Below, in pieces: positions 50,401 to 63,685 of a DNA stretch of 64,000 nt. The stretch covers positions 8,090,339 to 8,154,338 of the forward strand of contig NC_087379.1 of assembly GCF_963675165.1 (NCBI RefSeq). The letters run 5' to 3'. Both the position numbers and the translations under genes were made by a program. How positions within the stretch are numbered: the first letter of the stretch is position 1; the number at the start of each line of letters is the position of its first letter. The notes under the pieces were generated by a model. The model was not told the origin of the DNA. It saw only the letters and a program-made list of their open reading frames with translations, and did not search any database. The DNA is from Halichondria panicea. Its lineage: Eukaryota; Porifera; Demospongiae; Suberitida; Halichondriidae.

Positions 50401-53400
50401 TTGCCAAGATTCTACAATACTTATCTCTCACGTACACTACAGGACCTACTCAAGTACACCGCACACAACCATCCCGATAGGATCACTCTTCAGATGTCCC
50501 TCGCTAGATTTGAGGGAATTGCTGACTACCTCAACGAGTCCAAGAGGGCCACCGAGCAGAAGAGTATTGTCGAGTATCTGAACACTCGAGTATCCAAGCT
50601 ACCATTCCGCCTGACTGACTCTAGGAGTAGATGGCTACACAGGCAGGACGTAGTCACCCGGCTGGTGGGTGGGAGTGGTCTTGTAGACTAAGTAACTAGT
50701 GTGTATGGCATGTAGGGTGTTTAAATTACAGTACCTAAAAGTTGCTAGCCATAATACGTTTGTACGGGTAGTTTTCTGCATTTTACTATTGGGTCTAATT
50801 TCCATGCCCTGCCCAATTCTTGAGACTAAATTCAATCTGCTATTAATAATTTATTTCTTACAGTTTGCGAATGGATCAAGTGTGAAGAAGAAGAAGCGCT
50901 ACCTCCTGCTATTCAACAACATTATCCTGTGTGCTGCCCCCAACAGGAAGACACAGCGTCAGGAGGAAATGGAGGGAACCACCGGGTCCAAGTGAGTGTG
51001 TGCGTGGGAGGGGTGTGGTTGAAAGTTGAGTTTGTGTTTGGCTCGGTTTATGTACATTATACATTTCAATGTAAACTGTTACGTGTACTAAGGTTAGTGA
51101 TTGGTGATTGGTGATTGGTGATCAGTAGATACACACACCTAATTATGCTATTTTAATACGTCACAGGTTATTTCGAGCTGTTGATGGGACTTACCGGTGC
51201 AAGTGGCATGTTCCAGTGGACAGTCTGGAAGTGTTGGAGCCAGATTATCAGAATGACATCTGGGACTACTTTGTTGACTCAGAATCAGGTACTAGTACAT
51301 ACGTACATGTACGTGGACAGTGTATTTATTTGTCAGTGTACATGATCCATTATACCTAATCACTAATCACTGCAACTCAGTAGCGGGTAATTTTCGGGGG
51401 ACAGTGGTTAAGCAGTATTTAGTCATTTCGTGGATATTATTTTCGTGGTTGCTGCTTACACAGGTAAAGGTAGGCAAGGTCGCTTCATTCGTGGTAAAAT
51501 ATTCGTGGTCAGATCTTCAACCACGAAAACCACGAATATGTTGCCCCCACAAAAATTACCCGCTATTTATAGTAGTCAATATTTCCTGTATACACAGTGT
51601 AAGATGTGTCTGCCTTCAGTTTCACATTACAGTTAATTACAGTGGGTAATAGTACATACACGTTAGATATGGAGCATTAGTGCAAACACTACACACACAC
51701 ATGAATCATGTCGTTGGCTCAAGGTTTGGCCTCAACCAATGTTGATGATTACAAGCAAGCCAAGTCAAGCACTCAGAAGTTGGAGCATGACTTCACTGTC
51801 ATGGTGAAGATAGCCTCATCCATTGCAAAGCTACATCACGACTACGAGGCAAGGCCACATAATAGCTGCTGTATGGTTACATGCATACAGTTAACTGTAA
51901 GAAGCTCCTCAGTGTAGATACCATATAGATACCATATAGATACCATATACTAAATATACTTTTATTTTAACCCCCCCCCCTATATCCTATTTCTTTCCCA
52001 CTACCCCCCCTCTTCCTATACATGTAACTAATTAAAGTGGGACACTCCCCTGGTCCTACATAAAATTATTACCAAAGCTTTTGCTAAGTTATAATACAGT
52101 CACGCTATCACTTACTGTACAGGGCTTGACCACCACGGATGTGAACACCCATATTAGAGTGCTCCAGAGGAAGCTAGCCAGAGTTAAGGAACAGATAGAG
52201 TCCCATCAGGCTGGAAGATTGGACATATCCATCCCAACCAAGTAATTATTATAATTATAGGGCAATTTCACTATGCATAAATTTTATGCTCTATATCAAA
52301 GGCCCAATTTTGCTCAGAACACACCAGTAAATCTCAGCAGCTATGTATGTTTTTATTATTACTCCCCCTCTCGCTCTCTTCCTTTCTCTGCAGAGATGGC
52401 ACTAGGAGGGTGACCCATACCTACGTGTTCCCCAACAAGAGAGTCAAGGACAGCTGGATCAATACACTCAGATTCACAAAGCTCAAACTTAGTAAGTACC
52501 AATTTAGTAACAGTATTTACTAGCTGAAGGTTGACCTTTAATCCTTACCCTATAAAAACTGAATACCTGCAAGACCAATATTGAGGGAGATGTATTGACA
52601 GATGTTGTTCCTTGGGTTACTCTTACAACTTCCCCTAAACCTGTGGTGATACCTACAATTCAGAGCTAACAAAAAGAAATGCCAGCTATTGTTAACCCTA
52701 GAAACCATACTTATGCCCCTCTCCTCTCTCCCTCTCCCCCTGCAGACAGGAGCAACAAGAATGCCTGGGTGACCTCAGAGGATACCAATGATGAGGACTT
52801 CTTTGACCTCTCCCACAAGCTGCCCCTCCTAGTGGAGTCATACCGCCTCAGCATGCTGCACACACTCAACTCTGTGAGCTAACAAATTTGCACTGCACTC
52901 TTAATTCTTTTTATTTCAATTTAATTATTATTCATAATGTAATGTAATATTATAGTATATCCGCCAGGCCAGCCGAGCTGACTGCCTTCAACTGTGGGAC
53001 TCTCCCTGTGTCTATTCAGAAGTCCCTGGCTAGTTCTTTACTCAGCTTTTTCTTATCATTCCAATTGTGCCATTAACACTTACTCAGCTACTACTAATCT
53101 CTTCCCTCACTGGCAGGTTTAACCACTGACTCCCCCCTGCACACACCACACATGCAACAGATCAACTGTGGTGCTAGGGTTGGGGACAACAGTGCATGGC
53201 TGGCCAGTGGGAGCCAAAAGACAGCACAGATCACCATAGTTGAGTGTGTCACCCCAGCCCCCCTGGTCCTGGAGAGCTTCAATGTGGAGTCTAGCCGGGT
53301 CATGGCCATAGTGTACGTGCCCCCAGCTACGCACTGTGATGCTACACTGACGGCTACCATGAAGAGAGTATCACTAAGAGACACACTCAAGAACATGGGC

Positions 53401-56400
53401 ACACTGACTAACCTGCCTCCTCACTTGCCCACTGTATGGATGGGGGCAGAATGTGGGAAGTAAGTTTATAGACTAGCCTGCTGCTATCAAAATTAATCAT
53501 CAGGGACTACATAGATGATTGTTCTGATTCAATGCACAACCTTGTAATCAAACAAGTCAAGTCCTGTGTAACTAGTCACAGGATCTAGGAATACATACAT
53601 GCTCACACTTAGAGGGGTTCTGTAGTAGTTTTTTCCCTGGGAGATCCCCTGGAACACAAGGAGAAGTGCTACTTGTACAGACACTTGTTAACACCTCCCT
53701 CAGTTATTCATGTGATAATGCATCCCAGAACTCTGATCCTATAGCTGCATTACCCACCTACCCTAGACCTCTCTGCTAACCCCCTCCCTCCATATTGCTA
53801 ACACAGTGTTTCTCTCTCAACAGGCTCTTAGTCTACAGCTCAGACAGTATTGAGGATGGTACTAAGAGGTGTCTGTCATCTATCAAGTTCAACGATGCCA
53901 TTACCTCGCTACAGTGAGTCTACCAATCACATTACAGCTCTGTATATAGTAGTATAATTATACAGCTTTACTTTATGCGTTGAGTTTGCCCGGAAGTTAT
54001 GTGGTCAATCATGACAAATATACCTGGGACTTCTACATGGAAAATGCTAACTTTTAGCTGGTTGGAGCTTACCAGCTCTACAGCATATAGATAGAAGCGC
54101 CTTTTAACAAGAAATCCAATGATATATGAAACTTTGAATTTCAGTGAAGTATGAAAGTTATGACAACATTATGAAGGTCAACCTCAACACAAATAGACTT
54201 TAGTCTTTAGTCTACATTCTGGCCTGTGTAATCGTGTTACATGGGAACAGTTATGTTGTGTTGTTGCAATTGGCATATGTACATCCCACAGTAATGTAAC
54301 TAGGGTTAGGATTACACTTCTCAGCATCCTTCAACCTACCTGAAAACCTCTGCATGTTTGTAGCTGGATGGCTGACCTACTGCACTTTTCCCTAGACCAT
54401 CAGTTACCCAATGTGCCAGTACCTGTTTACCGTGTTTTTGTGTGCTCTACTGCGCTACATTTACCCCCCCCCCCTCCACAGATATTACAATGATAAGGTC
54501 ATCATTAGCACGGCTGAGGGAAGCGTCACTATCTTCCAAAGAAACATGAGTAAGTGCAGTGCGTTAGTCACCCGAAAAAACAAACAAATTCCCCTTACAG
54601 CTAGTACATATTATATAACAGGTATTACGTTAATTTTTTGATTTTCTTCTCAGTGGGCTGGAATCTGGGTCAAAAGACGACCATTTCCGTGCTGGAGGGC
54701 GTCATACGCTGCACCTGTCTAGTCAAGAGCAGACTCTGGGTGGGGGCCGCTAACATCTGCTACTTTGTCAACTTGCAGACACGGAAAGTTGAGGTGAGAA
54801 ATTCTCTGACATGTCAGAATTTTTCACCATTACCACTCTAAGTGTCGAATACTAAGCCATTGCAATACTAGTTACAGCAAATACCATAATTATAGCGCAA
54901 CATTTTTGAGGAGATTAATTTTCACTGTTTTCATGGGTTAGCAAGCCTCCACGAAAAACTTATATCTAACAGAAGATACAACATTATTTGACCAATATAA
55001 TTATTAAATTAAGGCTCTGCTGTAATTAGTGGCTTACCTAATGAGCATGCTCTGTACAGCCAGCCTCCTCTTCTCTATTGCAGGGACACTTGGAGATGAG
55101 TAGTGATAGCCAGGTGGTGGTGAGCAGGATGGTCTGCTGGGGGGAGGGGATCTGGGTCAGCTACAAGGGCAGTTCAACACTCGAACTATTCCACACTGTC
55201 ACAAAAACTTCTCTTCAGAGCATCGATGTGAAGTCAACTCTACACTCAACAATGAAGAGTATGTAAAGAACACTAGACAGACATAACACGCCTACTACAC
55301 ATTGTAGCTCACACTTCCAATGTGGTGTGTGCAAAAATGCTCACTTCTTTCATAAACTCGTTACTACTCTCTGAGGTCATACTCTATTGTTATGTTGTCT
55401 TGCCCCCAGGACGGGACTTGTTGGATCGGTACCCAGTCTCTGATCGTGTCCATGTGACCGCTCTCCTCGTCTCCCCGGGTTACTTCTGGATTGGAACGTC
55501 CGTGGGAATCATCATGGTGTACCGGATCCCTCTAATTGAAGGTGTGCCCCTCATCACGGCCAAACCCTATCTGGCTATGGACGGCCACAAGGGACAGGTA
55601 CAATCACTCTCCATGTGTTCTAATGGTTGTGCAATTATAACTGTACGTATATGGAGCTATGTATATTATGTGTGCCAACTTTATTGCATGATTTGTGGAT
55701 TTTCGTCATTTAACGCTGTCTTTAATTTCGTACTACGCAATGTAGCTACCGTATTACTAGCAGGTGAAAAACCTTTGTGAATGAGCCAAATCAGCAGAAA
55801 ATTTGACCCTTTCCGATCTAACTATTGCGTTCTGGCAAGGATCGTGTGTATTTACTAGTAATAATTTAGGTTTTGCGGATTTTATTGTTGCGAATTGATC
55901 GACCATCGCAAAGTTCGCAAATGTTTGATGCTCGTAAAACATTCTAGTAATACGATACCATATTATATAATAGCATCTGCAGGTATATTTCGAGTGTATA
56001 AATGTTCGCAGTTAATTTTGAATTGTTGATTAATTTATACCCATGAATTTATAATATCGCGTGCATGCACTGCAAAATTCTATTCAGCAAAAATTAAATC
56101 CTTCTAACGGTATTTCCGGGAAGTTTATATAATTATATCCTAGAAATATAGCTATACGGTATAAAAAGCGCATTATATCAGGGTTAACAATTTATCAGTC
56201 CTTTCTGCATGTGTGCGAGGAATAAAAACAACCTTATTTTTATGGTAAAGGAGGGTGCATGAAAAAGACTGAGTCTTTATCTTTTGTGTAGGTGAGAGTG
56301 ATTCTGACGGTGAAGACACAAGCCACTGTCTCCAGTCTTAGAGTAAACCAGTTCCTGAAGGCTGAGCAACGACAGAGGTACTCGACTAACCTGGAGGAGG

Positions 56401-57772
56401 AGGAACACGCACAAGCCTTGAGGGCAATGGAGGCCACTGATGGGGAAACCCCCTCACCAGAAAGTACTTTCCCAGCATCCATCAGAGAGGAGGACTTGCT
56501 CGAGACGTTATCTGAAAGCGGTGGATTTGACGAACGTGATGAAGACGATGATGATTTTAACGAAGAGGACAACCATACTTTGGTGAGATCGGCCACACCC
56601 AGTTTGCCGCACCCCTCTACTCTGGAGTTCAGTGTCGACAGTACTATGGAACAGTCAATGACACCCGCAATGGAGGCAAGCTATGACGAGTTTGATGGTT
56701 TAGAATCGAATGATACATCACAAATGCCCCTCGAAAACCAAACTCCTGCTAAAACTCCCCGTGGCTATACAATTGATGATAGACCTAGGTTAGACACTCC
56801 TGATGGACAGCCCATGCCTGGCCTGACAACACACGAGGTCGAGCTACAGGACATTACTACTCTGCGACCAATTTCAGAAATAGAAACGATTGGAGTTGAA
56901 GATATCCTCGCTAATCGGGCCGCCAGTGATTTCACGGACTCTAAAGACTTCGACATGTCACTACCTAATCTTGAATTGATCCCTTCTACTGGAGTGGAGC
57001 AATCGCTTGATTTCCTTGCGACCCCTTCAAACAAGCTAACCCTCCATCATCCTAGCTCTACTGCCCACGAGGCAAGTACTGGAGACCAGACGAAGGCTGC
57101 ATCTGATCAACCTGTAGTACACCACGTCCAAGACTTGCAAGAAATCGAGGACACAGATTTGTACGCACCAATTTGCAAAGAGACACTTCTGAGCAACCAG
57201 AAGAAAGTACAGCGAATAGACACGATAACGGCTGTTGAAAAACACCGTTGCGATAAGGGCATCTACTTGTTGGCTGATGATTCACTTGATGGCTACCATG
57301 ACCCGGTGGAATTAGACTCTGTGACTAAGCGTGTCCTCTCTGATGAGCTGTCAGGTAGCGAGGGTGAGAGCAATCTCGATAATGTGGTACTGCGGAGGAA
57401 GAGGGGGGAGGAAACGCTACCCACACCCTACGAGGACCCGGTAGTGCTGGACAGAGCAGGTGTGCTGTTGTGTTGCTAGATAATGTACTGATGTACTGAT
57501 GTACTGATGTACTGATGTAAGTAGAGGGGAAATATTTATTTATTATACACAATAATTATTATGGTCAAAGCTGTATAGATGCCTTCCTGCTTCTTTGTTT
57601 CCCAGGAAGAGACTGCCTTTATAGTGTTTTATTAGTAGGCTGCATGTACTGTGTGTAGTAAACATTGCGTGGTAATTGGATTGCAAGTAATGTCTTTCAT
57701 CTCTGATTTTCACAAGAAAATGGTATAGTAATTAACCAAGCAATTAGTGTGTACAACTAAAAACCACTGTAT

Positions 57773-57851
<79 letters not shown>

Positions 57852-58102
57852 ATCCTTTAGGTCCCAACTCTGCCAGCAAAGTCTTCACCTCCACTTTAGT
57901 GAGAGACTCTCAACCAACTGTACCTGGTCGACCCAAAGGCTCTAAAGAAGGTGCCATCTTTGTGCTGACTTGTGGAAGAGGACTCATTGATCTGCGTTAT
58001 GGAGCAAAGACTAATGTTTTGTTTCCAATGGCCAAGGACTCCGTGTCTCAAGAGGACAGGCAGACGGAAGGATGCATGCTGGCATACGAGATTGAACAAT
58101 AG
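47449..58102 (+). CDS. ARHGEF10: ARHGEF10-like Rho guanine nucleotide exchange factor
   Basis: Twenty-one exons join to about 1581 aa: 47449-48187, 48433-48554, 48663-48740, 49546-49734, 49949-50158, 50443-50664, 50864-50991, 51167-51288, 51724-51848, 52123-52241, 52394-52491, 52746-52873, 52956-53007, 53117-53459, 53824-53913, 54482-54549, 54654-54793, 55084-55258, 55410-55597, 56292-57459 and 57861-58102. It would activate Rho GTPases. An acidic N-terminus is followed by a DH domain (about 288-490; LLLKPIQRFPQYIMF is the family motif), a PH region (about 520-605) and a WD-like beta-propeller. Exon 20 inserts about 390 acidic, low-complexity residues before the last strand (GAIFVLTCGRGLIDLR). 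The exon 9 donor is GC. Exon 1 and exon 13 donors are the least certain. An in-frame ATG at 47350 lies in the inverted repeat; a partial scrambled copy lies at 18990-23203. Confidence 0.9.
48889..48985. repeat. Nested palindromes in ARHGEF10-like intron 3
   Basis: An inner near-perfect palindrome (48932-48985; arms aaaaatgatacgctggttgt and its complement) follows an inverted pair aatggggattgtaca / tgtacaatccccatt at 48889-48930. Another hairpin with arms gatcaggttgctagtg lies at 49872-49927 in intron 4. Neither is present in the scrambled copy at the same place. Confidence 0.8.
49241..49540. repeat. Minisatellite in ARHGEF10-like intron 3
   Basis: About 300 bp of a roughly 20-bp unit (ccttcacaactgtacccccc), running up to the acceptor of exon 4. 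The scrambled copy has ordinary sequence at this point, so the array expanded after duplication or was lost there. Confidence 0.95.
57774..57850. repeat. (CA)n microsatellite
   Basis: A run of CA dinucleotides just before the acceptor of the last ARHGEF10-like exon. A small tandem array of atgtactg lies at about 57483-57520 in the same intron. Confidence 0.95.
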
Positions 58103-58476
58103 AATGTTTGAATGAATTTTTTAACAATAATAGAGTTTCAATTATAGCTAGCACAGGTATAATTTTGTTAGTATGTGATTTTTATTTTAATCAGCTAAGC
58201 TGCAGCCAATCATTTTATTTATGTGTGTGTGCGCGTGACCACAGGTTTTAACAATCTTGTATCTTAATTTCCAATTTTATAAGTGACTGACAATTCTTAA
58301 TAATAACTTTTTTTATTGTGTGCTTGTGGAATTTTTTTATGAAATAATTATTATTATAAATACAACACAGTCATGATAACATAGAAGAATGAACATTATG
58401 ATAACACATGTACAGCACTATATTACAGAGGAACACAAAACAATTAAGAGAAAGAGAGCTGTGATTTCTATAGGAT

Positions 58477-61400
58477 TTAGTTGTGTGATATTCTAGTCTG
58501 CAATGATTCAGTTAAGTCTCTTAGCCGATGTGTCTCTCTGAGGTTGCGTGCTCTCGTGTGCTCGTTCTGGACCTCCACACAGAAGTTGGACGGGAACCAG
58601 CCTTTGCGTAGATCACGCAGCTTCTCTCCCTCGTACCAACCTGGGGTGGGTGGGACAGGGGGAGGAGTCAATTAGCGTACATATGAAATAATTATTGAAT
58701 TATTATCTCAGTTGGGTAAAGATTATCAATACAAAAAACTGAAATACAAACTTTAATACTTACCATCTGCCATTTTCCTGTACACCTTCACGACATCTCC
58801 TCTCTGGAGGTCCAGCTCGTCCGGCTGTGTCCCACGATAGTCAAAGATGGCCTGTACCTGGGGACAGTCTGCACGTGGGGAGAGGGTAATCACGTATAGT
58901 CAGGGTCAAAGCATTACTAAAAACTGAGCTAGATAATTATTTTATGATCGAAACAACAATTTACTTTTTACTGTAACAGTGAAATTCAATTTTAAGACGA
59001 TAATTATTTTTTGTGGTGCTTGGCTACTTAGAATGCTTATGTATAAGCTTCTTCTCAGCTTCACTAAAGAAACTACAGATGCTTCACTAAAGCACTATAA
59101 TGTGTGCGTGATGGCTGCTCTCTAAACATTAAAAGCTGTTCAACGGATATATATAGAGCTACTCATGCCTAATGGAGTCTCTCACCCCACATCTCGTAGA
59201 TCTTCTCCTCGTCTTTTTGCCCGTCCTGCCTCTCCATCGACTCCATCCACCGAGTCTTGTCAGTGCTGAGAGAGAGAGAGAGTGTGTGTGAGGTGTGAGG
59301 AGTGAGTGAGGGGGTGGGTGTGAGGAGTGTGAGGTGTGGGTAATAAGGAGCACTAGAGATCTTAACTACCAAATGTACTCCCCTGTTGTCTCTATGAGAG
59401 TGTACTGTACATGTAATCCAACAAACAAACAAGAGGGGCTTAAACTCAACAAGCAGGTTTAACAAGAGGGGCTTAAACTCAACAAGCAGGTCTAACAAGA
59501 TGGGCTTATACTCAACAAGCAGGTTTAACAAGAGGGGCTTATACTCAACAAGCAGGTTTAACAAGATGGGCTTATACTCAACAAGCAGGTTTAACGAGAA
59601 CTAGAGACTTACTCGTTCTGTGCTATGAAGAGATACTTGGCGCACTGGTTGTAGGCATTGGACAGTAAGATCACGAGGAAGGCATGTTTCTCCACTGCCT
59701 GAGATACTGCCCACGTTGCCCTGGAAACAGACTCGGCTTCTTTGAACATACTTTTCTCGAAATTGACACTGCGATGAGACTCAATCCACTCGACCTCCAC
59801 CAGAGCTCTGGAGGCGTGGTCAATCACCTTGTAGGAGAAGTCACCTTTGGGACTGAGGGGCGGGGGAAGATGGTTGTCATGATACTGTATAGCGTGTATA
59901 GTTCCAGACTATAAAATGTTTGTGGTTTTCGCTGATTTTCGCTGATAAGCATCTACCGGGAACATCTATACTCATGAATTTAATATCTGCTGTAGAAAGG
60001 CTGCTATTCAGCACGAAAATTAAATCCGAAAACCTTTCTAACAGCCAATCCACCAAAGCGAACTATACTAGATACAGAGATAATTGACAACAGTGGCATG
60101 TACCACTAACTGCAACACCAGCATAAACAATGGGCTGTACTAGACAGCAAGTAACCCTCACTACAAGCACTACATACACTATGTACAACTATCTAACCAC
60201 TTTAGTATCTACCATCACTACAGTCTGCTACACTACACTATGACCACCACAGACTGCAACTGTAAAACCCGCAAACAAATCTACCTGTGAAAATGTGTCA
60301 CCTTAAGGTATATGGTAATGGCTCCTATACATGCAATACTATATGAAAAAGTATCGGATCTAAAAGGATAAGAATATTAGTTGCTGTTGATTACAGGGGC
60401 ACAGGGAACTCACTCTTTTTTCTTCTTGGTAATGATGACATAGTCAGTGAATACGAAAACGTAGAGAGATGTCTTCTTGACCTTGATCTTGCCGAGTAGC
60501 TTCTGCTCCACCTGCAGTTCCACCAGGTTCCCCTTCCTCTCAAGCTGGCGGGAGGCAGACACCAGAGGGAACGGCTTCAGTTTACCAAAGTCCAATCGTT
60601 GGTGGATCTCGACCAGCTGTTCAGTACGTTCCATTTTACGAGCCCCGTCATTGCATGATGTCACCAACTACAGGGAAGGGGGTAGTCAGTATATGGACCA
60701 ACTCAACTACAGGGGAGGGGGGTAGTCACTATATGGACCAACTCAACTACAGGGGAGAGGGGTAGTCAGTATATGGACCAACTCAACTACAGGGAGGGGG
60801 GTAGTCAGTATATGGACCAACTCAACTACAGGGAGGGGGGTAGTCAGTATATGGACCAACTCAACTACAGGGGAGGGTAGGTAGTCAGTATATGGACCAA
60901 CTCAACTACAGGGGAGGGTAGGTGGACCAACTCAACTACAGGGAGGGGGGTAGTCAGTAGAGGGTAGGTAGTCAGTATATGGACCAACTCAACTACAGGG
61001 GAGGGTAGGTAGTCAGTATATGGACCAACTCAACTACAGGGAGGGGGGTAGTCAGTATATGGACCAACTCAACTACAGGGAGGGGGGTAGTCAGTATATG
61101 AACCAACTCAACTACAGGGGAGGGTAGGTAGTCAGTATATGAACCAACTCAACTACAGGGGAGGGTAGGTAGTCAGTATATGGACCAACTCAACTACAGG
61201 GGAGAGGGGTAGTCCTACAACATGTACTGTAAGCTAAGCATTGTGGTTGTTGAGAGGCTAGAGTAGGCAGTCTAAGAAATCATCTAGCCAATAGTCAGCT
61301 GTGCATGGGATGCAATTAGAAAATTATACATCGTGTGAAGTAGTGACTTTGGTTGGTAAAGGCATCCCAGTAATAGCTGTACTCTCACCTTCTGTACTGT

Positions 61401-63633
61401 TCTGAGTGTTCTCTCTATGACATGATGGTCTGGGTGGTCCAGGGGGGTGCGATTTAGGATGGCCAGCACTAGTAGAGGCAGTCGCGTGATCCGCTGCATC
61501 GGGAGGAGTAGGAATGATTGCACGTTGAGGGCCTGACAGATCTTGTCCCTCTCTAACCGGCGGAGATAGTCCCGGAACATCATGTTGTTCTCACTGTACG
61601 AGGACAGGACAGACATGAGTTATAGTGCTTGTGAAATGTTGTACAAGTCACTGCTCTTACAGCTACAGATAAGGTTTTCTATACAAGATTATGTCTTCAC
61701 TAGCTTGAGAAAGTGTCTGGATCAGATAGGCAGCTATCACAGATTGTTGCTACTACTGGAGTTACTCACAGGCACTCCTGCATCTCCCTGGTCTGGTACA
61801 CTTGGTTGGTGCAGTACTTGACATAGCATTCAAAATAGTTGCCAGCCTGTGGAGACAGTGATGGCATTACCATATACATGTAGCACAGTAGTCATGGGGA
61901 TACAGAGGAGGGGGGGATGTTGAATATAATTATTTCAGCAGCCATAACTTTAAATTAGTACCTTTGATCTAATTTCAAAAATTTTCTGATTTTCTGAAAG
62001 CTTAGAGAAAGACCTTTTAGATGATGTGTTTCAATCCAAAATTTCATCGGGGCCATAATTTGTCATTTTTCGGCCTTGGACCATGGGCTATTATTCATGG
62101 TATGGCCACAATTGGTAAATACTTTTATCGCTCAATATGAACTTTGATTACGTCATTTGAAAAGTATTTTTCTAAGCTTTCAGAAAATCAAAAAATTATT
62201 GAAATTGGATCCACGGACTTCAAGTTATGGCAGCTGGAAGAGTCCCCAAACCAAAGATCGTACTGGGAGGAAGTTGAACATCTTTCAACAGCCATAATTT
62301 GAGTACCGTTGATCCAATGTCAAAAATGTTATGATTTTCTGGAAGCTTAGAAAAAAACCTTTCAAATGATGTGTTTCAATCCAAATTTTCATCGGAGCCA
62401 TAATTTGTCATTTTTGGCCTCGGACCATGGGCTATAATCCATGGTACGGCTAAATTGGCAAATACTTTTATCTCTCAAATATAAACTTTGATGACACCAT
62501 TTGAAAGGTCTGCTTCTAAGCTTTCCGAAAATCATAAAATCGTTGAAATTGGAATCACGGACTTTAAGTTATGGCAGCTAAAACAGTCTCCATGGAATTT
62601 GGCAGAAATACCCGGTCACTTACAAATTCTAGGATGATGTCAGAGATGTTTCGCACGACTGCACTCTCTCTCTGTCGTCGTTGCAGCTTCTCCAGGAATC
62701 GTGCACTCACCTCTCGTACCTAAAGAGGGTAGGGCAAGGGGGCGGAGTCAGAATGGTAGAGACATACACAGACTAGGGCTTGCAAAACTACAGATTTTGG
62801 TTTTGTTGAGATTGCTAGATTTCGACCAATGACAGAATTTGTATCTACATGTAAGCACACCATTGAAAGTTAGTTTAAAAACTGGGACAATCTGAACACA
62901 AATTACGAGCTCTCAAAGATAGCTAACCGCAGCTGCTGCATATATACGTACCTCTCTGACATTGGAGAAGATGACGTGATGTTGTCGCTTGTCCAACACG
63001 CGTCTGCCCTCAGGAAGGTTAGGGTTCATCCCGGGGTCATCCATGAAGTGGTTGATGAGCACGTCCAGACTACGCAGGTAAGTAGCCTCCGATGTGATCA
63101 CCTCGTATATGGCCTGGAGGGAAATATGAAGAATATAAAAAATACATTATCTAGGTGCTGTCCACAGAGCCGGAGAAGAGACGTCCTCCTATTTTTAATT
63201 GCTAAAAACAACTTCAACTCTAGACTAATGTTACACTTACATTCACACGTATAAAAAGCTACACAGTGGTGCCAAACCTACCGGTTTTAACAACTCTTAA
63301 GCAAACAGACACCTCACTAAACAACTGCAAGTTAATGATGCATATAGCTGCTATAAAACCCCGCTCTCACGGTTAGCTCAGCAACCCACCTCCTGCAACT
63401 TCCTCTCTTCATCGCTGAGTAACTTGAGTACCCCACTGCTGATCACCTCAGGCTGCTCACACCAGAGTCTACGCTGGGACAGATGCCGTGCCACATCCAG
63501 CTGGTTACGTTTCCGTCCAATTGCATAGCCGTTACTCTGTTCCTTCTCCGAGGCAGTGGGTGGGGCTTCTCTGAGGAACTCTGCTGTGTTGATGTACTGG
63601 TAGAGCGGCTCTGCGTCCGGGTTCCTTTCATCG

Positions 63634-63685
<52 letters not shown>

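Noticed and set aside
60664-61215. Regular repeats considered as a CRISPR array
   Set aside because: The units are contiguous with no unique spacers and lie in a eukaryotic intron, so this is a minisatellite.
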